Source: Candidatus Melainabacteria bacterium
GTDB taxonomy: Bacteria; Cyanobacteriota; Vampirovibrionia; 2-02-FULL-35-15
Assembly: GCA_023250175.1 (NCBI GenBank)
Contig: JAHFBD010000004.1
Location: 1 to 28,204, forward strand
Length of the DNA: 28,204 bases
Direction of reading: 5' to 3'
A program made the position numbers and the translations under genes. The notes under the pieces were generated by a model that was given only the letters and a program-made list of their open reading frames with translations, was not told the origin of the DNA and did no database searches. This document shows positions 20,152-28,204 of the stretch, in pieces; the stretch's first letter is position 1; every line of letters begins with the position of its first letter.

Positions 20152-22680
20152 ATTATTTCTCACACTCATTGGGATAGAGAGTGGTATTTGCCATTTGAAA
20201 CTTTTAGAGTTGAACTTGTTGAATTAATTGATGATCTCTTAAATATTCTAGAACAAAACGATGATTTTATATTTCATTTAGACGGTCAAACGATAATTTT
20301 ACAAGATTATCTAGAAATCAGACCTTATAAGAAGGAACAAATCATAAAGTTTATTAAATCCGGCAATCTGCAAATCGGTCCATGGCATGTTCTTTCAGAT
20401 CAGTTCTTAACAAGCGGTGAAGCCACAATAAGAAATTTACTTTTTGGAATTAAAGATAGTAAGGATTTTGGAAATGTAATGAAAATTGGATATTGCCCTG
20501 ATCAGTTTGGACAAATTGCTCAATTACCTCAGATTTTAAAAGGGTTTGATATTAGTTCTGTTATTGTAGGAAGAGGGATTCAAGATAGCAAAGAAGAACA
20601 TCTTTGGTTTGGGTTAAACGGAACTAATGTTTTAGCAATATCTTTAACACATTGGTATAACAATGCTCAAAGATTACCGGAAGATAAAGACAATCTTAAT
20701 AAATATCTAAATAAGATTTATGACACACAATTAAACACTTCAATTTCTAAAAACATCTTATTGATGAATGGATGTGATCATTTAACAGTACAAAAAAATT
20801 TACCACAGATTTTAAAATCTATGAATGGAGATGGTAGGCAAGAAAAGTGGAAAATTAAACATGATAGCCTTTCAGAAGTAGTAAGTCTTATAGATGGTAG
20901 CCCCATAAAAACACAATACCCTATTTATTTTGGTGAGCTTAGAGATGACAATAACAAATACATTTTAGCTGGTACATTATCAAGTCGTGTTTATTTAAAG
21001 CTGCTAAATTATCGTTGCCAAACAAAACTTGAAAAAATTGTTGAGCCACTAGCAACACTTCTAGCTATAAATAACATAGCTGCCTATGACTTGGACTATA
21101 TAAACTATGCTTGGAGATTATTAATTCAAAACCATGCTCATGATTCTATTTGTGGATGTTCAATTGATGCTGTTCATAAAGAAATGGAAATTAGATTTTT
21201 AAAGGTTGAACAAGTGATAGATAAACTCAAAGATAATCTCTTAGCAGGTTTAAAAAGACAAACCTCAACATCCTCACAATACCTCCAATTAATTAACATG
21301 ACTAATTATCATAGAGATGAAACTGTTGAGGTTGATTTGGAGTTCCCATTAGGTCCTATTGCAGAGCATGCTTCTGCAACACCTACAGTAAACATAAGCG
21401 AAATTAAAAATTTAAAATTGATGTATAACGATAATGTCATAGGGTCTGAGATTATTGATAATAAAAATACTTATAAAATGATCCGTTCAAAAGATGAAGT
21501 ACCACTTTTACAGGCAATACAAACAATAAAAATACTTGTAAAAGCTGATATTGAGCCCTATTCAATAAAAAGCTATGAAATAACAAAAGAAAACATTACT
21601 AAAAAGAACCAAACAATGCTATCCCAAAACTTATCATTTGAAAATCTTTACTACAGTTTATCTTTGAATCAAGATGGAACACTTTCTATTAGTAATACCC
21701 AGTTTAATTTTCAAAATATTCATTTTTTAACTATGGAAGATGATCTTGGTGATGAGTATAATTTTGTACCGAATACTAGTGCACAAATCATTAGCTCTAT
21801 AAATTACAAGTGCAATATAAGAAAATTTGAAGAAAATCAACTCAGAACAAAATTTTCTTTGGATTTAAAAAATATGCCCGATATTGAATATAATTCTGAA
21901 ATAACTTGTTATAAAGATTCTGGCAGAATTGAGTTTAAAACAAAAATAATCAATAAATGTAAAAATAAAAGAATACGATTACATTTTCCTACAAACCTTA
22001 ATACGAACCAGGTATCATGCGATACTCCATTTGGAGTAATACTTAGAGCAAGACCACCGATTACCTGGACTAATTATGCTACATCTCAACCCATACATAA
22101 CTGGATTAGCCACAGTAATGATGATTCTGGCTTAGCGTTTTTCGGGGGTGGTCTAGCAGATTATGAGCTTTATGAAAATGGTAATGGATTTGCAGTTACT
22201 TTAATTCGTGCTGTAGGAAAATTATCTACGGTTAAATCACATTCTTTAATTGAAACCCCTGAAGCCCAATGTAATAGAGAAATTGAGTTTCATTATGCAA
22301 TCCATCCTCATTCTGGTAATTGGAAAGACTGTAATATTGAGGAGGAGCAATTAAAATACCAATCCCCAGTTATGTTTACTCAATCTAATTCCAATATAAA
22401 TCTCTTAAAACAAATACAGGTATCTTCTAATCCTTCAATTGTCATAAGCTCTCTCAAATGTTCAGAAAGTAATAGAAAATTATATATTTTACGATTGTAT
22501 AATCCACACAATAAAAGCATTCAAGGTTGTAGTTTAAATTTTAAATTTCAAATTAAAAGAGCTCATTTATTAAACCTGAATGAAGATATTCAAAATAACT
22601 ATCCTTTAGATAAAAACAGTAAGAGCATAAATTTTGAAATAAAGCCATATCAAATTCTTACATTTGGGTTTGAGTTATGA
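20110..22680 (+). CDS. GH38 alpha-mannosidase
   Basis: 856 residues, class II alpha-mannosidase that hydrolyses alpha-mannosidic bonds with a zinc ion and a retaining mechanism. Key sites: HIISHTHWDREWY with Zn ligands His20 and Asp22, GYCPDQFGQIAQLPQIL with the nucleophile Asp131, MNGCDH with the last Zn ligand (His224), and NHAHDSICGCSIDAVHKEME (341-360) at the start of the middle helical domain. The C-terminal half is beta-sandwich, ending in a strand-rich domain. No signal peptide, so it is probably cytoplasmic, like bacterial MngB, and would act on imported or recycled mannosides. The ATG at 20110 is the first possible start after an in-frame stop; no Shine-Dalgarno is seen. The next gene overlaps it by four bases (ATGA), marking an operon. 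Confidence 0.93.
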   Translation: MANINEQINPVTFHIISHTHWDREWYLPFETFRVELVELIDDLLNILEQNDDFIFHLDGQTIILQDYLEIRPYKKEQIIKFIKSGNLQIGPWHVLSDQFLTSGEATIRNLLFGIKDSKDFGNVMKIGYCPDQFGQIAQLPQILKGFDISSVIVGRGIQDSKEEHLWFGLNGTNVLAISLTHWYNNAQRLPEDKDNLNKYLNKIYDTQLNTSISKNILLMNGCDHLTVQKNLPQILKSMNGDGRQEKWKIKHDSLSEVVSLIDGSPIKTQYPIYFGELRDDNNKYILAGTLSSRVYLKLLNYRCQTKLEKIVEPLATLLAINNIAAYDLDYINYAWRLLIQNHAHDSICGCSIDAVHKEMEIRFLKVEQVIDKLKDNLLAGLKRQTSTSSQYLQLINMTNYHRDETVEVDLEFPLGPIAEHASATPTVNISEIKNLKLMYNDNVIGSEIIDNKNTYKMIRSKDEVPLLQAIQTIKILVKADIEPYSIKSYEITKENITKKNQTMLSQNLSFENLYYSLSLNQDGTLSISNTQFNFQNIHFLTMEDDLGDEYNFVPNTSAQIISSINYKCNIRKFEENQLRTKFSLDLKNMPDIEYNSEITCYKDSGRIEFKTKIINKCKNKRIRLHFPTNLNTNQVSCDTPFGVILRARPPITWTNYATSQPIHNWISHSNDDSGLAFFGGGLADYELYENGNGFAVTLIRAVGKLSTVKSHSLIETPEAQCNREIEFHYAIHPHSGNWKDCNIEEEQLKYQSPVMFTQSNSNINLLKQIQVSSNPSIVISSLKCSESNRKLYILRLYNPHNKSIQGCSLNFKFQIKRAHLLNLNEDIQNNYPLDKNSKSINFEIKPYQILTFGFEL

Positions 22681-24116
22681 TTTTTATAATACACACAATT
22701 AAAATAATATTTTTATGCCTAGCTCTGTTTCTATTACCACAAGAAGCACTCGCAGAAGAGTTGCCTAATAATTTAAAGACATTTTTAAAGAAGAAATATC
22801 CAGGTATTGTTTTTAAAATAGATAATTCTATTGTTATTAAAAATAAAATTTTATTACCATTAATACCCTTGACAAAGAACACTGTTAAAGAAGTTAGTAT
22901 TATTTACAAAATAGATGACACTAATGATAAAGATGTCCCTAAGTTATTATTGTTTTCAAATAATTGGGTATTTATAAAGTTAATAAAACAAAAAGATAAT
23001 TCTCTGTCGTTTCTTAAGACAGAAGAAATCTCACCAAATTATAAGAATCTAATTTTGCAAGGAAAACTACCAGGAGATCTTGTTGTCCCAAAAGATTTGA
23101 TTATAGAAGATACTTTTAAAAGCATCATAGGTACTTTACCAATTCAAGTAAAAAAACTCTCACCCATTAATTCCCCATCCCTAGCTTTAAAAGATACCGA
23201 TGGTACTTTATATTTAACAAGTCCTGACACCGGAAAAATTGTTTATGCCGATTTTAAAAATTTGTCCATGACACAAATAATTCAAACAAATGGTGCACCA
23301 CTTGAAATTGCATTTGATAAAACAAATAAAATACTTTATGCAATTGATTTTGCAAAGGATAAATTTTACTCTATACAACAAGATAAAAATTCCATCCTAA
23401 GTACTATAGACTTAGAATCTATGTCTAGCCCAATGCATATAGAACTTTCAGAAGATGGTTCTCTGATTTATATTCTACAAAGTCTTTCTAATGAGCTTGC
23501 AATCTATAAACCAAATGATATCTCCCCTATGTCAAAGACCAAACTCCCCGCTAATCCTGTAAGCTTTGTAATTATAAAAGAACTTGGTCAAGTTATAATT
23601 ACTCTCCCAAATGAAAATAAAGTAATAGTTTTAAATTTAACGGATTTGTCAAAGTTTGGAGAGGTAGTAATTGAAGGTGGTCCAGAAAAATTAGCTCTTG
23701 ATAAAACTAATCAAAAATTATATATAACGAGCAGATACTCAAATATTGTATCTATTTATGACCTAATAACTAAAAAAATAATTAATACAATTAATGTTGG
23801 TGAAACCCCTACAGCTATTACATTACATCCTGATGGAAAAACGCTTTATGTAGCTAATGGCAAATCAAATACTATAAGTATTGTTAATCTTTCAGACTTT
23901 CAGGTAATTGAAACAATATCTCTACCAATTGAATCCCAATTTCCAGGAGATCTAAAGATTACAGCGAATGGAAAATGGCTTATAGTAACCAGTGAAACCA
24001 CAAATATAATTCCTATAATAGATCTGATATCAAAGACTGTTTTTGCTAAACTAGATGTCGGAGCTACAACTCATAATATTTGTTTAGTAGAAAAAAATAG
24101 TGATGTCAACAAGTAG
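22677..24116 (+). CDS. Secreted YVTN-type beta-propeller protein
   Basis: 479 residues. A signal peptide (hydrophobic 4-21, FLLPQEALAEE, cleavage after ALA near residue 26) sends it to the periplasm or beyond. Residues 1-150 of the mature part are a separate, Lys/Ile/Leu-rich N-terminal region. From about 165 on there are repeated propeller blades of the YVTN/40-residue type: TLYLTSPDTGKIVYADF, ILYAIDFAKDKFYSI, KLYITSRYSNIVSIYDL, TLYVANGKSNTISIVNL. About seven blades would close a ring. Such proteins bind partners or act as enzymes on lactone-like substrates; the function here is unknown. The start overlaps the mannosidase stop (ATGA), and the 3' end overlaps hemW, so it is firmly inside one operon. 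Confidence 0.85.
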   Translation: MIFIIHTIKIIFLCLALFLLPQEALAEELPNNLKTFLKKKYPGIVFKIDNSIVIKNKILLPLIPLTKNTVKEVSIIYKIDDTNDKDVPKLLLFSNNWVFIKLIKQKDNSLSFLKTEEISPNYKNLILQGKLPGDLVVPKDLIIEDTFKSIIGTLPIQVKKLSPINSPSLALKDTDGTLYLTSPDTGKIVYADFKNLSMTQIIQTNGAPLEIAFDKTNKILYAIDFAKDKFYSIQQDKNSILSTIDLESMSSPMHIELSEDGSLIYILQSLSNELAIYKPNDISPMSKTKLPANPVSFVIIKELGQVIITLPNENKVIVLNLTDLSKFGEVVIEGGPEKLALDKTNQKLYITSRYSNIVSIYDLITKKIINTINVGETPTAITLHPDGKTLYVANGKSNTISIVNLSDFQVIETISLPIESQFPGDLKITANGKWLIVTSETTNIIPIIDLISKTVFAKLDVGATTHNICLVEKNSDVNK

Positions 24117-25236
24117 TATTTATATCCATATTCCCTTTTGTAAAACCAAATGTCCTTATTGTGATTTTGCATCATGGGCAAATAAAGAGAATTTAATTGA
24201 TCGATATTGTAGTGCATTGATTTCTGAAATAGGTTCTAAATGTGAAGTCTATAATACATATCTCTCTTCGAAAGATAATCAACCATCTATAGAAACAATA
24301 TTTATAGGCGGTGGTACTCCATCACTGCTTCACCCAAATTATTATGAAAGGATCTTGAATGAGTTAAAAAAATATTTTACAATAGCAAATGATTGTGAAA
24401 TAACACTAGAATTAAATCCTGGTACTGCAAAAAAAGAATATTTAAGTGGCTATAAAAGCCTTGGTATAAATAGGATAAGTATTGGTGCTCAAAGTTTTAA
24501 TGAAACAATCTTAGAAATCTTAGGTAGAAAACATACAGTAAGTGAAACTTATGAAGCTATTGAATTAATAAAAGAGTGTGGTTTTACTAACTTTAATCTT
24601 GATTTGATTTATGCTGTACCAGGTATGACAAAAGAAATTTGGCTTAGCACCATTAATACTGTTTTGAGGTTAGAGTCTACTCATATCTCAGCATACTCAT
24701 TAACCATTGAACCCAATACACCATTTGAATATATTTATAAAGATCCTAAACAATTACCAAGTGATGATAATTCATGTGATTTATATTTAGAACTTTGTAC
24801 CCAGCTAAAAAATAAGGATTTTAATCACTACGAAGTTAGTAATTTTGCAAAAAATGGGTTTGAATCTAAGCATAATTTAAACTATTGGTGTGGGAATACA
24901 TTTTATGCGTTTGGGGTAAATGCATACAGATATTTAAATGGATTACGTACGAGTAATACAAAAGAGCTTGAAGCATATATTGCAAATCCAAATATAGAAA
25001 CTATACACGATTATCCAATTGATTATAATTTTGAAAAAATAATGTTAAATTCAAGACTAAATCAAGGTTTTGACATTAATTTATTAAATACTATTAGTAA
25101 AAAAAGTTCACTTGAGATAACACAAACAATTAAAGATTTATCAAATCTTGGCTATTTAGAACTTTTAGACAATAAGATCCATCTAACTGATAGAGGAATG
25201 TTTGTAAACAATGAGATTTTGTTAAAGCTAATTTAA
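24103..25236 (+). CDS. hemW: Radical SAM heme chaperone HemW
   Basis: 377 residues from ATG 24103 (a GTG three bases earlier is also possible). The radical SAM cluster motif IPFCKTKCPYCDF (Cys13, Cys17, Cys20) is followed by IFIGGGTPSLL, ELNPGTAK, RISIGAQSFN, LGRKHTVSETYEAI, NLDLIYAVPGMT, HISAYSLTIEPNTPF and HYEVSNFAKNG. This order is typical of HemW, a heme-binding chaperone for respiratory enzymes, rather than of the coproporphyrinogen dehydrogenase HemN, which is longer and has CxxxCxxC with a further Cys. It begins inside the last codons of the propeller gene (14-bp overlap), and the next gene starts seven bases after its stop. Confidence 0.9.
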   Translation: MSTSSIYIHIPFCKTKCPYCDFASWANKENLIDRYCSALISEIGSKCEVYNTYLSSKDNQPSIETIFIGGGTPSLLHPNYYERILNELKKYFTIANDCEITLELNPGTAKKEYLSGYKSLGINRISIGAQSFNETILEILGRKHTVSETYEAIELIKECGFTNFNLDLIYAVPGMTKEIWLSTINTVLRLESTHISAYSLTIEPNTPFEYIYKDPKQLPSDDNSCDLYLELCTQLKNKDFNHYEVSNFAKNGFESKHNLNYWCGNTFYAFGVNAYRYLNGLRTSNTKELEAYIANPNIETIHDYPIDYNFEKIMLNSRLNQGFDINLLNTISKKSSLEITQTIKDLSNLGYLELLDNKIHLTDRGMFVNNEILLKLI

Positions 25237-25243
25237 AATTTTC

Positions 25244-28204
25244 ATGTACATTGCAAAAATAATAACTAGAATATCTGTCTGGTCAATTGTAGTTTTATTG
25301 ATTGGAATAGCCTGCTTTTTTTATTTTTTTGGAGATATTAATAAGGTAAAAAGTAACATTGAAGACAATTTAAAAAATCAACTAACTTGCATAGTCAAAC
25401 TTGGAGAATTAAACTGGGATTGGGATGGATTAAAACTTGGTGTAACAACCTCTGCAATTTCTTTATATGACAAAGACAACAATCTTGTTCTACAAGGTGG
25501 TCCTACAAGATTTGTATGGCATATGAAAAATATAATAACAGGCTCATATTCACATTTCTTTTCTATTGAATCGACAAATCTTTATGTAAATGTAATCAGA
25601 TATAAGTCAGGCGAGTGGAACTTGATTAAAATATTTCCTCCTGGTCCTCCACCAAAAGTAGATAATCTTGAAATTCATAATGGCATTGTGTATTTAATTG
25701 ATGAGTTAAATCCTTCAGCAAAAACAACTTTATATAAAGACTTCAATTTAAATTTTAAAAGAAACCTATTTTCAGTAATGCGACGCATTGACCTAACTAC
25801 AAGAATTGGCTCTTTTACCAGTTCATCATTGTTAAAACTGAAAGGGAAATATAGTGAGAGACCAAAGTTTGACTGGGATAAAAGTGTATTTAATTTATAT
25901 ATTGTAGCCAAGCAAATTAACCTAAGTACTTGGTATGGATATCTTATTGAGGCAATAAAAGAACCAACCATAAATAAGATAAAAGGTGAGTTCAGTGGTG
26001 TGGTCAGGCTGAAGAAAGATAAACACAATAAGTCAATAACAATACGTTCAAGAACTAATACCAAAGATTTTATTCTTGATTTTATTAACAAAGAAGGGAT
26101 AAAACAGTTAATAGAAATACCTAAAACCGATTTCATATTAAAAACTGTAATTGAACCTCATAAAATTAATTTAAAAACTTTCAAATCACACATGGATGAG
26201 CTTACGTATGAACTAAAAGGCTATATTTATAACTGGGGTAAAAACCTTCCTGAAGTGGATTTGGAGATAAAAACTAATAAGTTTAATTTTAAAAAAGTTA
26301 AACCATACTTACCTATAACTCTTTTACCTACAACTACAAGAACTAGAATTGAGCCAATTAACGATGATGGTTTTGTCGAGTTGGATTTAGCTTTGCGAGG
26401 ATCATTGATTGCACCTCAATATAAAGGGACAATTTTGCTTGAGGATTTTAACCTTACAACCGAATCTGGTTTTCTTAATACTATTCATGGATTAGATGGA
26501 ATGCTAACTTTGGATGATCAGAATCTGCAAATAGATTATTTAAATATTCCTATCGAAGACTCTAATCTATCTTTAAAGGGTTTAATTGATAATAAAAACA
26601 ATAAAACATCTTTTAGCTTAAATGGTAGTGAGTTAAGCATATCCATCCTAAAGGACTTATTAACACAAGCAGTGTTTCCTTCTCCATTACTAAGCCAGGC
26701 TCAGGCATTTGGGAAATTAGATTTAAATTTAAATGTAGAAAGTAGCAATAATGCTCCACCAGATATAAAGGGACAATTACAATTTCATAATGCTGGTATT
26801 TCAGTAAATCAAGAAGAACAACTAGAAGTTAAAAATCTTTATGGAGTTTTAGTCTTGGATGGAGCTAAAGTTGTTTTTGATAAATTTAGCGGCTTAATAA
26901 ATAATCAGACATTTTCAATTCAAGGTGACTTGTCCTTAAAAGAAGATGAAAAAATCAATTTGTCTGTTCAGGCAAAACAATTAAAAATCATTCCAAATAT
27001 TCTTTCATTGATTACTTCACAAACCCCGTTCAAACCTATTGCTAAAACAATATCCGGGGAAGCCAGCAATTTAAATCTAAATATTGATGGTACTTTCATA
27101 GAGCCATTATTAAATGGCATAGTATCAATTAATAATGTCTCATTTAAGCTACCTGCTCTCGATGATACTTTTAGTGATATAGCAGGTGATTTAAAGTTTA
27201 ATGGGACTGAGTTAGTCATTGAAGATTTAACAGGTATGATACAAAACTCAGAGTTTGCAATAGCTGGTTATATTGATAATTTGTTTAAAAAGCCAATACC
27301 TAAATTCAGACTTGTAACAACTGATATTGATCTGACTAACATCTGGTCTTATACAAAAGAGCAGTTAAAAAATACCTCATTTAGTGTTCAAACCAATGCT
27401 ATTGAAACATTGAAGGGACTAGCTGCTTTAGATATATTTATTCAAAGCAATGCAATACTTGGAAATATTTACTTTAAAAATGCTGAGATTAAACACAAGT
27501 CTATTCCATTTGTTTTAGATAATCTTTCCGGCAGACTTGTAATTGGAGATAAGAATGTCAGTGTATTTGGATTGATGGGAAGTATAAATGGAGCTAATGC
27601 TTTTACCTCAGATGCAACGATTTCTAATTACTTAGATCCTAAATTTAATGTACAAGGACAATTACAATTAGATTTAGACTTACCATCTGTATTGAAAGCT
27701 GCTAATGCTAACTCATTAAATACTATAACTGTAGGAGGACTAATCCCAACAATTATAAATTTTGACTTTTCACCACCACTTGCAAATTTGAGATTTCATT
27801 CAATATTAGATGAAATGCTTCAGCTAGACTTAGAACCATATATAAAAAAACCTCTTGATAAAAGCTATATTGCAACTGGAAATTTTGATTTTGATGTTAA
27901 TGATTTTAATTTGTATATTAATGACTTATCTCTAAATTCAACAATGCTATCTTTAACAGCTAATGGAAATATTAAAAACATTACTTCAGAAAATCCTGAT
28001 CTAATGATTTATTTTACTTCTAATGAACCTTGCGGAATATTTATGATTATAGAACCCATAATCCCGCTAATGGGATATAAAATTTGGGGACTGATAGAAC
28101 TCAATGGATCTATTAATGGTACACCTTCAATGTATTCTGTTACAAGCAATGCAAGAATTAAAGATATGCGCATTCAGAGTTTATTAGGAAAAAAGCTAAA
28201 ATCT
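25244..28204 (+). CDS. AsmA/TamB-like envelope protein, C-terminus outside the window
   Basis: From ATG 25244 the frame stays open to the last base (987 codons). One N-terminal transmembrane helix (about 12-31, VWSIVVLLIGIACFFYF) anchors a very long region of repeated beta-strand segments. Typical phrases are GELNWDWDGLKLGVTTSAIS, NLEIHNGIVYLID, GLDGMLTLDDQNLQIDYL, LYGVLVLDGAKVVFDKFSGL and LSGRLVIGDKNVSVFGLMG. This is the pattern of the AsmA/YhdP/TamB group, inner-membrane proteins that form a hydrophobic groove across the periplasm for lipid transfer to the outer membrane. It supports a double-membrane cell. It starts seven bases after hemW, last visible gene of the run. There is no match to the TamB C-terminal domain in the visible part. 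Confidence 0.85.
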   Translation, partial: MYIAKIITRISVWSIVVLLIGIACFFYFFGDINKVKSNIEDNLKNQLTCIVKLGELNWDWDGLKLGVTTSAISLYDKDNNLVLQGGPTRFVWHMKNIITGSYSHFFSIESTNLYVNVIRYKSGEWNLIKIFPPGPPPKVDNLEIHNGIVYLIDELNPSAKTTLYKDFNLNFKRNLFSVMRRIDLTTRIGSFTSSSLLKLKGKYSERPKFDWDKSVFNLYIVAKQINLSTWYGYLIEAIKEPTINKIKGEFSGVVRLKKDKHNKSITIRSRTNTKDFILDFINKEGIKQLIEIPKTDFILKTVIEPHKINLKTFKSHMDELTYELKGYIYNWGKNLPEVDLEIKTNKFNFKKVKPYLPITLLPTTTRTRIEPINDDGFVELDLALRGSLIAPQYKGTILLEDFNLTTESGFLNTIHGLDGMLTLDDQNLQIDYLNIPIEDSNLSLKGLIDNKNNKTSFSLNGSELSISILKDLLTQAVFPSPLLSQAQAFGKLDLNLNVESSNNAPPDIKGQLQFHNAGISVNQEEQLEVKNLYGVLVLDGAKVVFDKFSGLINNQTFSIQGDLSLKEDEKINLSVQAKQLKIIPNILSLITSQTPFKPIAKTISGEASNLNLNIDGTFIEPLLNGIVSINNVSFKLPALDDTFSDIAGDLKFNGTELVIEDLTGMIQNSEFAIAGYIDNLFKKPIPKFRLVTTDIDLTNIWSYTKEQLKNTSFSVQTNAIETLKGLAALDIFIQSNAILGNIYFKNAEIKHKSIPFVLDNLSGRLVIGDKNVSVFGLMGSINGANAFTSDATISNYLDPKFNVQGQLQLDLDLPSVLKAANANSLNTITVGGLIPTIINFDFSPPLANLRFHSILDEMLQLDLEPYIKKPLDKSYIATGNFDFDVNDFNLYINDLSLNSTMLSLTANGNIKNITSENPDLMIYFTSNEPCGIFMIIEPIIPLMGYKIWGLIELNGSINGTPSMYSVTSNARIKDMRIQSLLGKKLKS

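Noticed and set aside
25675..26136. 153-codon minus-strand reading frame inside the AsmA-like gene
   Set aside because: The plus strand is open through the whole region with family-typical sequence. The antisense frame is an accident of AT-rich, strand-repetitive coding.
1..28204. tRNA, rRNA, CRISPR array or insertion sequence with transposase
   Set aside because: Read through all spacers; no cloverleaf with TTC-loop, no regularly spaced repeats, and no transposase or integrase motif was seen.

Overview
The window is AT-rich (roughly two thirds A+T by eye) and densely coded on both strands. Several genes point to a didermic, Gram-negative-type bacterium: an AsmA/TamB-like envelope protein, an MsbA-type ABC exporter, a GT-C mannosyltransferase and a periplasm-type beta-propeller. 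The mix of ACT-domain malic enzyme, ABC1/UbiB-like kinase with C-terminal membrane helices, HemW and short AT-rich spacers would fit a non-photosynthetic relative of Cyanobacteria (Melainabacteria-like) or a similar poorly sampled lineage. That placement is only a guess. I see no rRNA, tRNA, CRISPR array or autonomous transposase gene.

Layout. 1-630: start-side fragment of a secreted TPR protein (minus). 848-2296: ACT-malic enzyme. 2326-3832: OsmC-family protein and an HD-GYP protein (minus) whose frame is broken at a run of seven A. A 119-bp MITE-like repeat lies between them. 3900-5777: GlmS. 5780-8228: three minus-strand genes (2H phosphoesterase, 80-aa protein, VWD-like protein with a GDPH site) that look like an accessory cluster. 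8325-12168: a minus-strand run of coiled-coil protein, ABC1 kinase, SSB and lysine-6-dehydrogenase-like enzyme. 12219-15200: peptidoglycan amidase, RuvA (convergent, overlapping), thioredoxin and a LPG-synthase-type membrane protein. 15397-15834: a secreted 14-cysteine protein. 15861-18495: ABC exporter divergent from a TetR regulator. 18628-22680: GT-C mannosyltransferase divergent from, and overlapping at its 5' end with, a GH38 alpha-mannosidase. 22677-28204: beta-propeller, HemW and an AsmA/TamB-like protein in one tightly packed run with the mannosidase.

The most notable unexplained signal is a family of short non-coding repeats. Copies A (2773-2891) and B (18500-18619) share 35 identical bases at one end and 59 of 63 at the other. 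B is bounded by a perfect 10-bp direct repeat that contains the stop codon of tetR; A is bounded by a near-perfect direct repeat of 10-11 bp. A diverged inverted relative (C, 17709-17872) forms the leader of tetR, so the regulator sits between two facing elements. Other points of interest are a slippery A7 frameshift in the HD-GYP gene, TATAAT boxes 7-9 nt before the ATG of several genes (suggesting leaderless mRNAs), and the GDPH/2H-phosphoesterase cluster.
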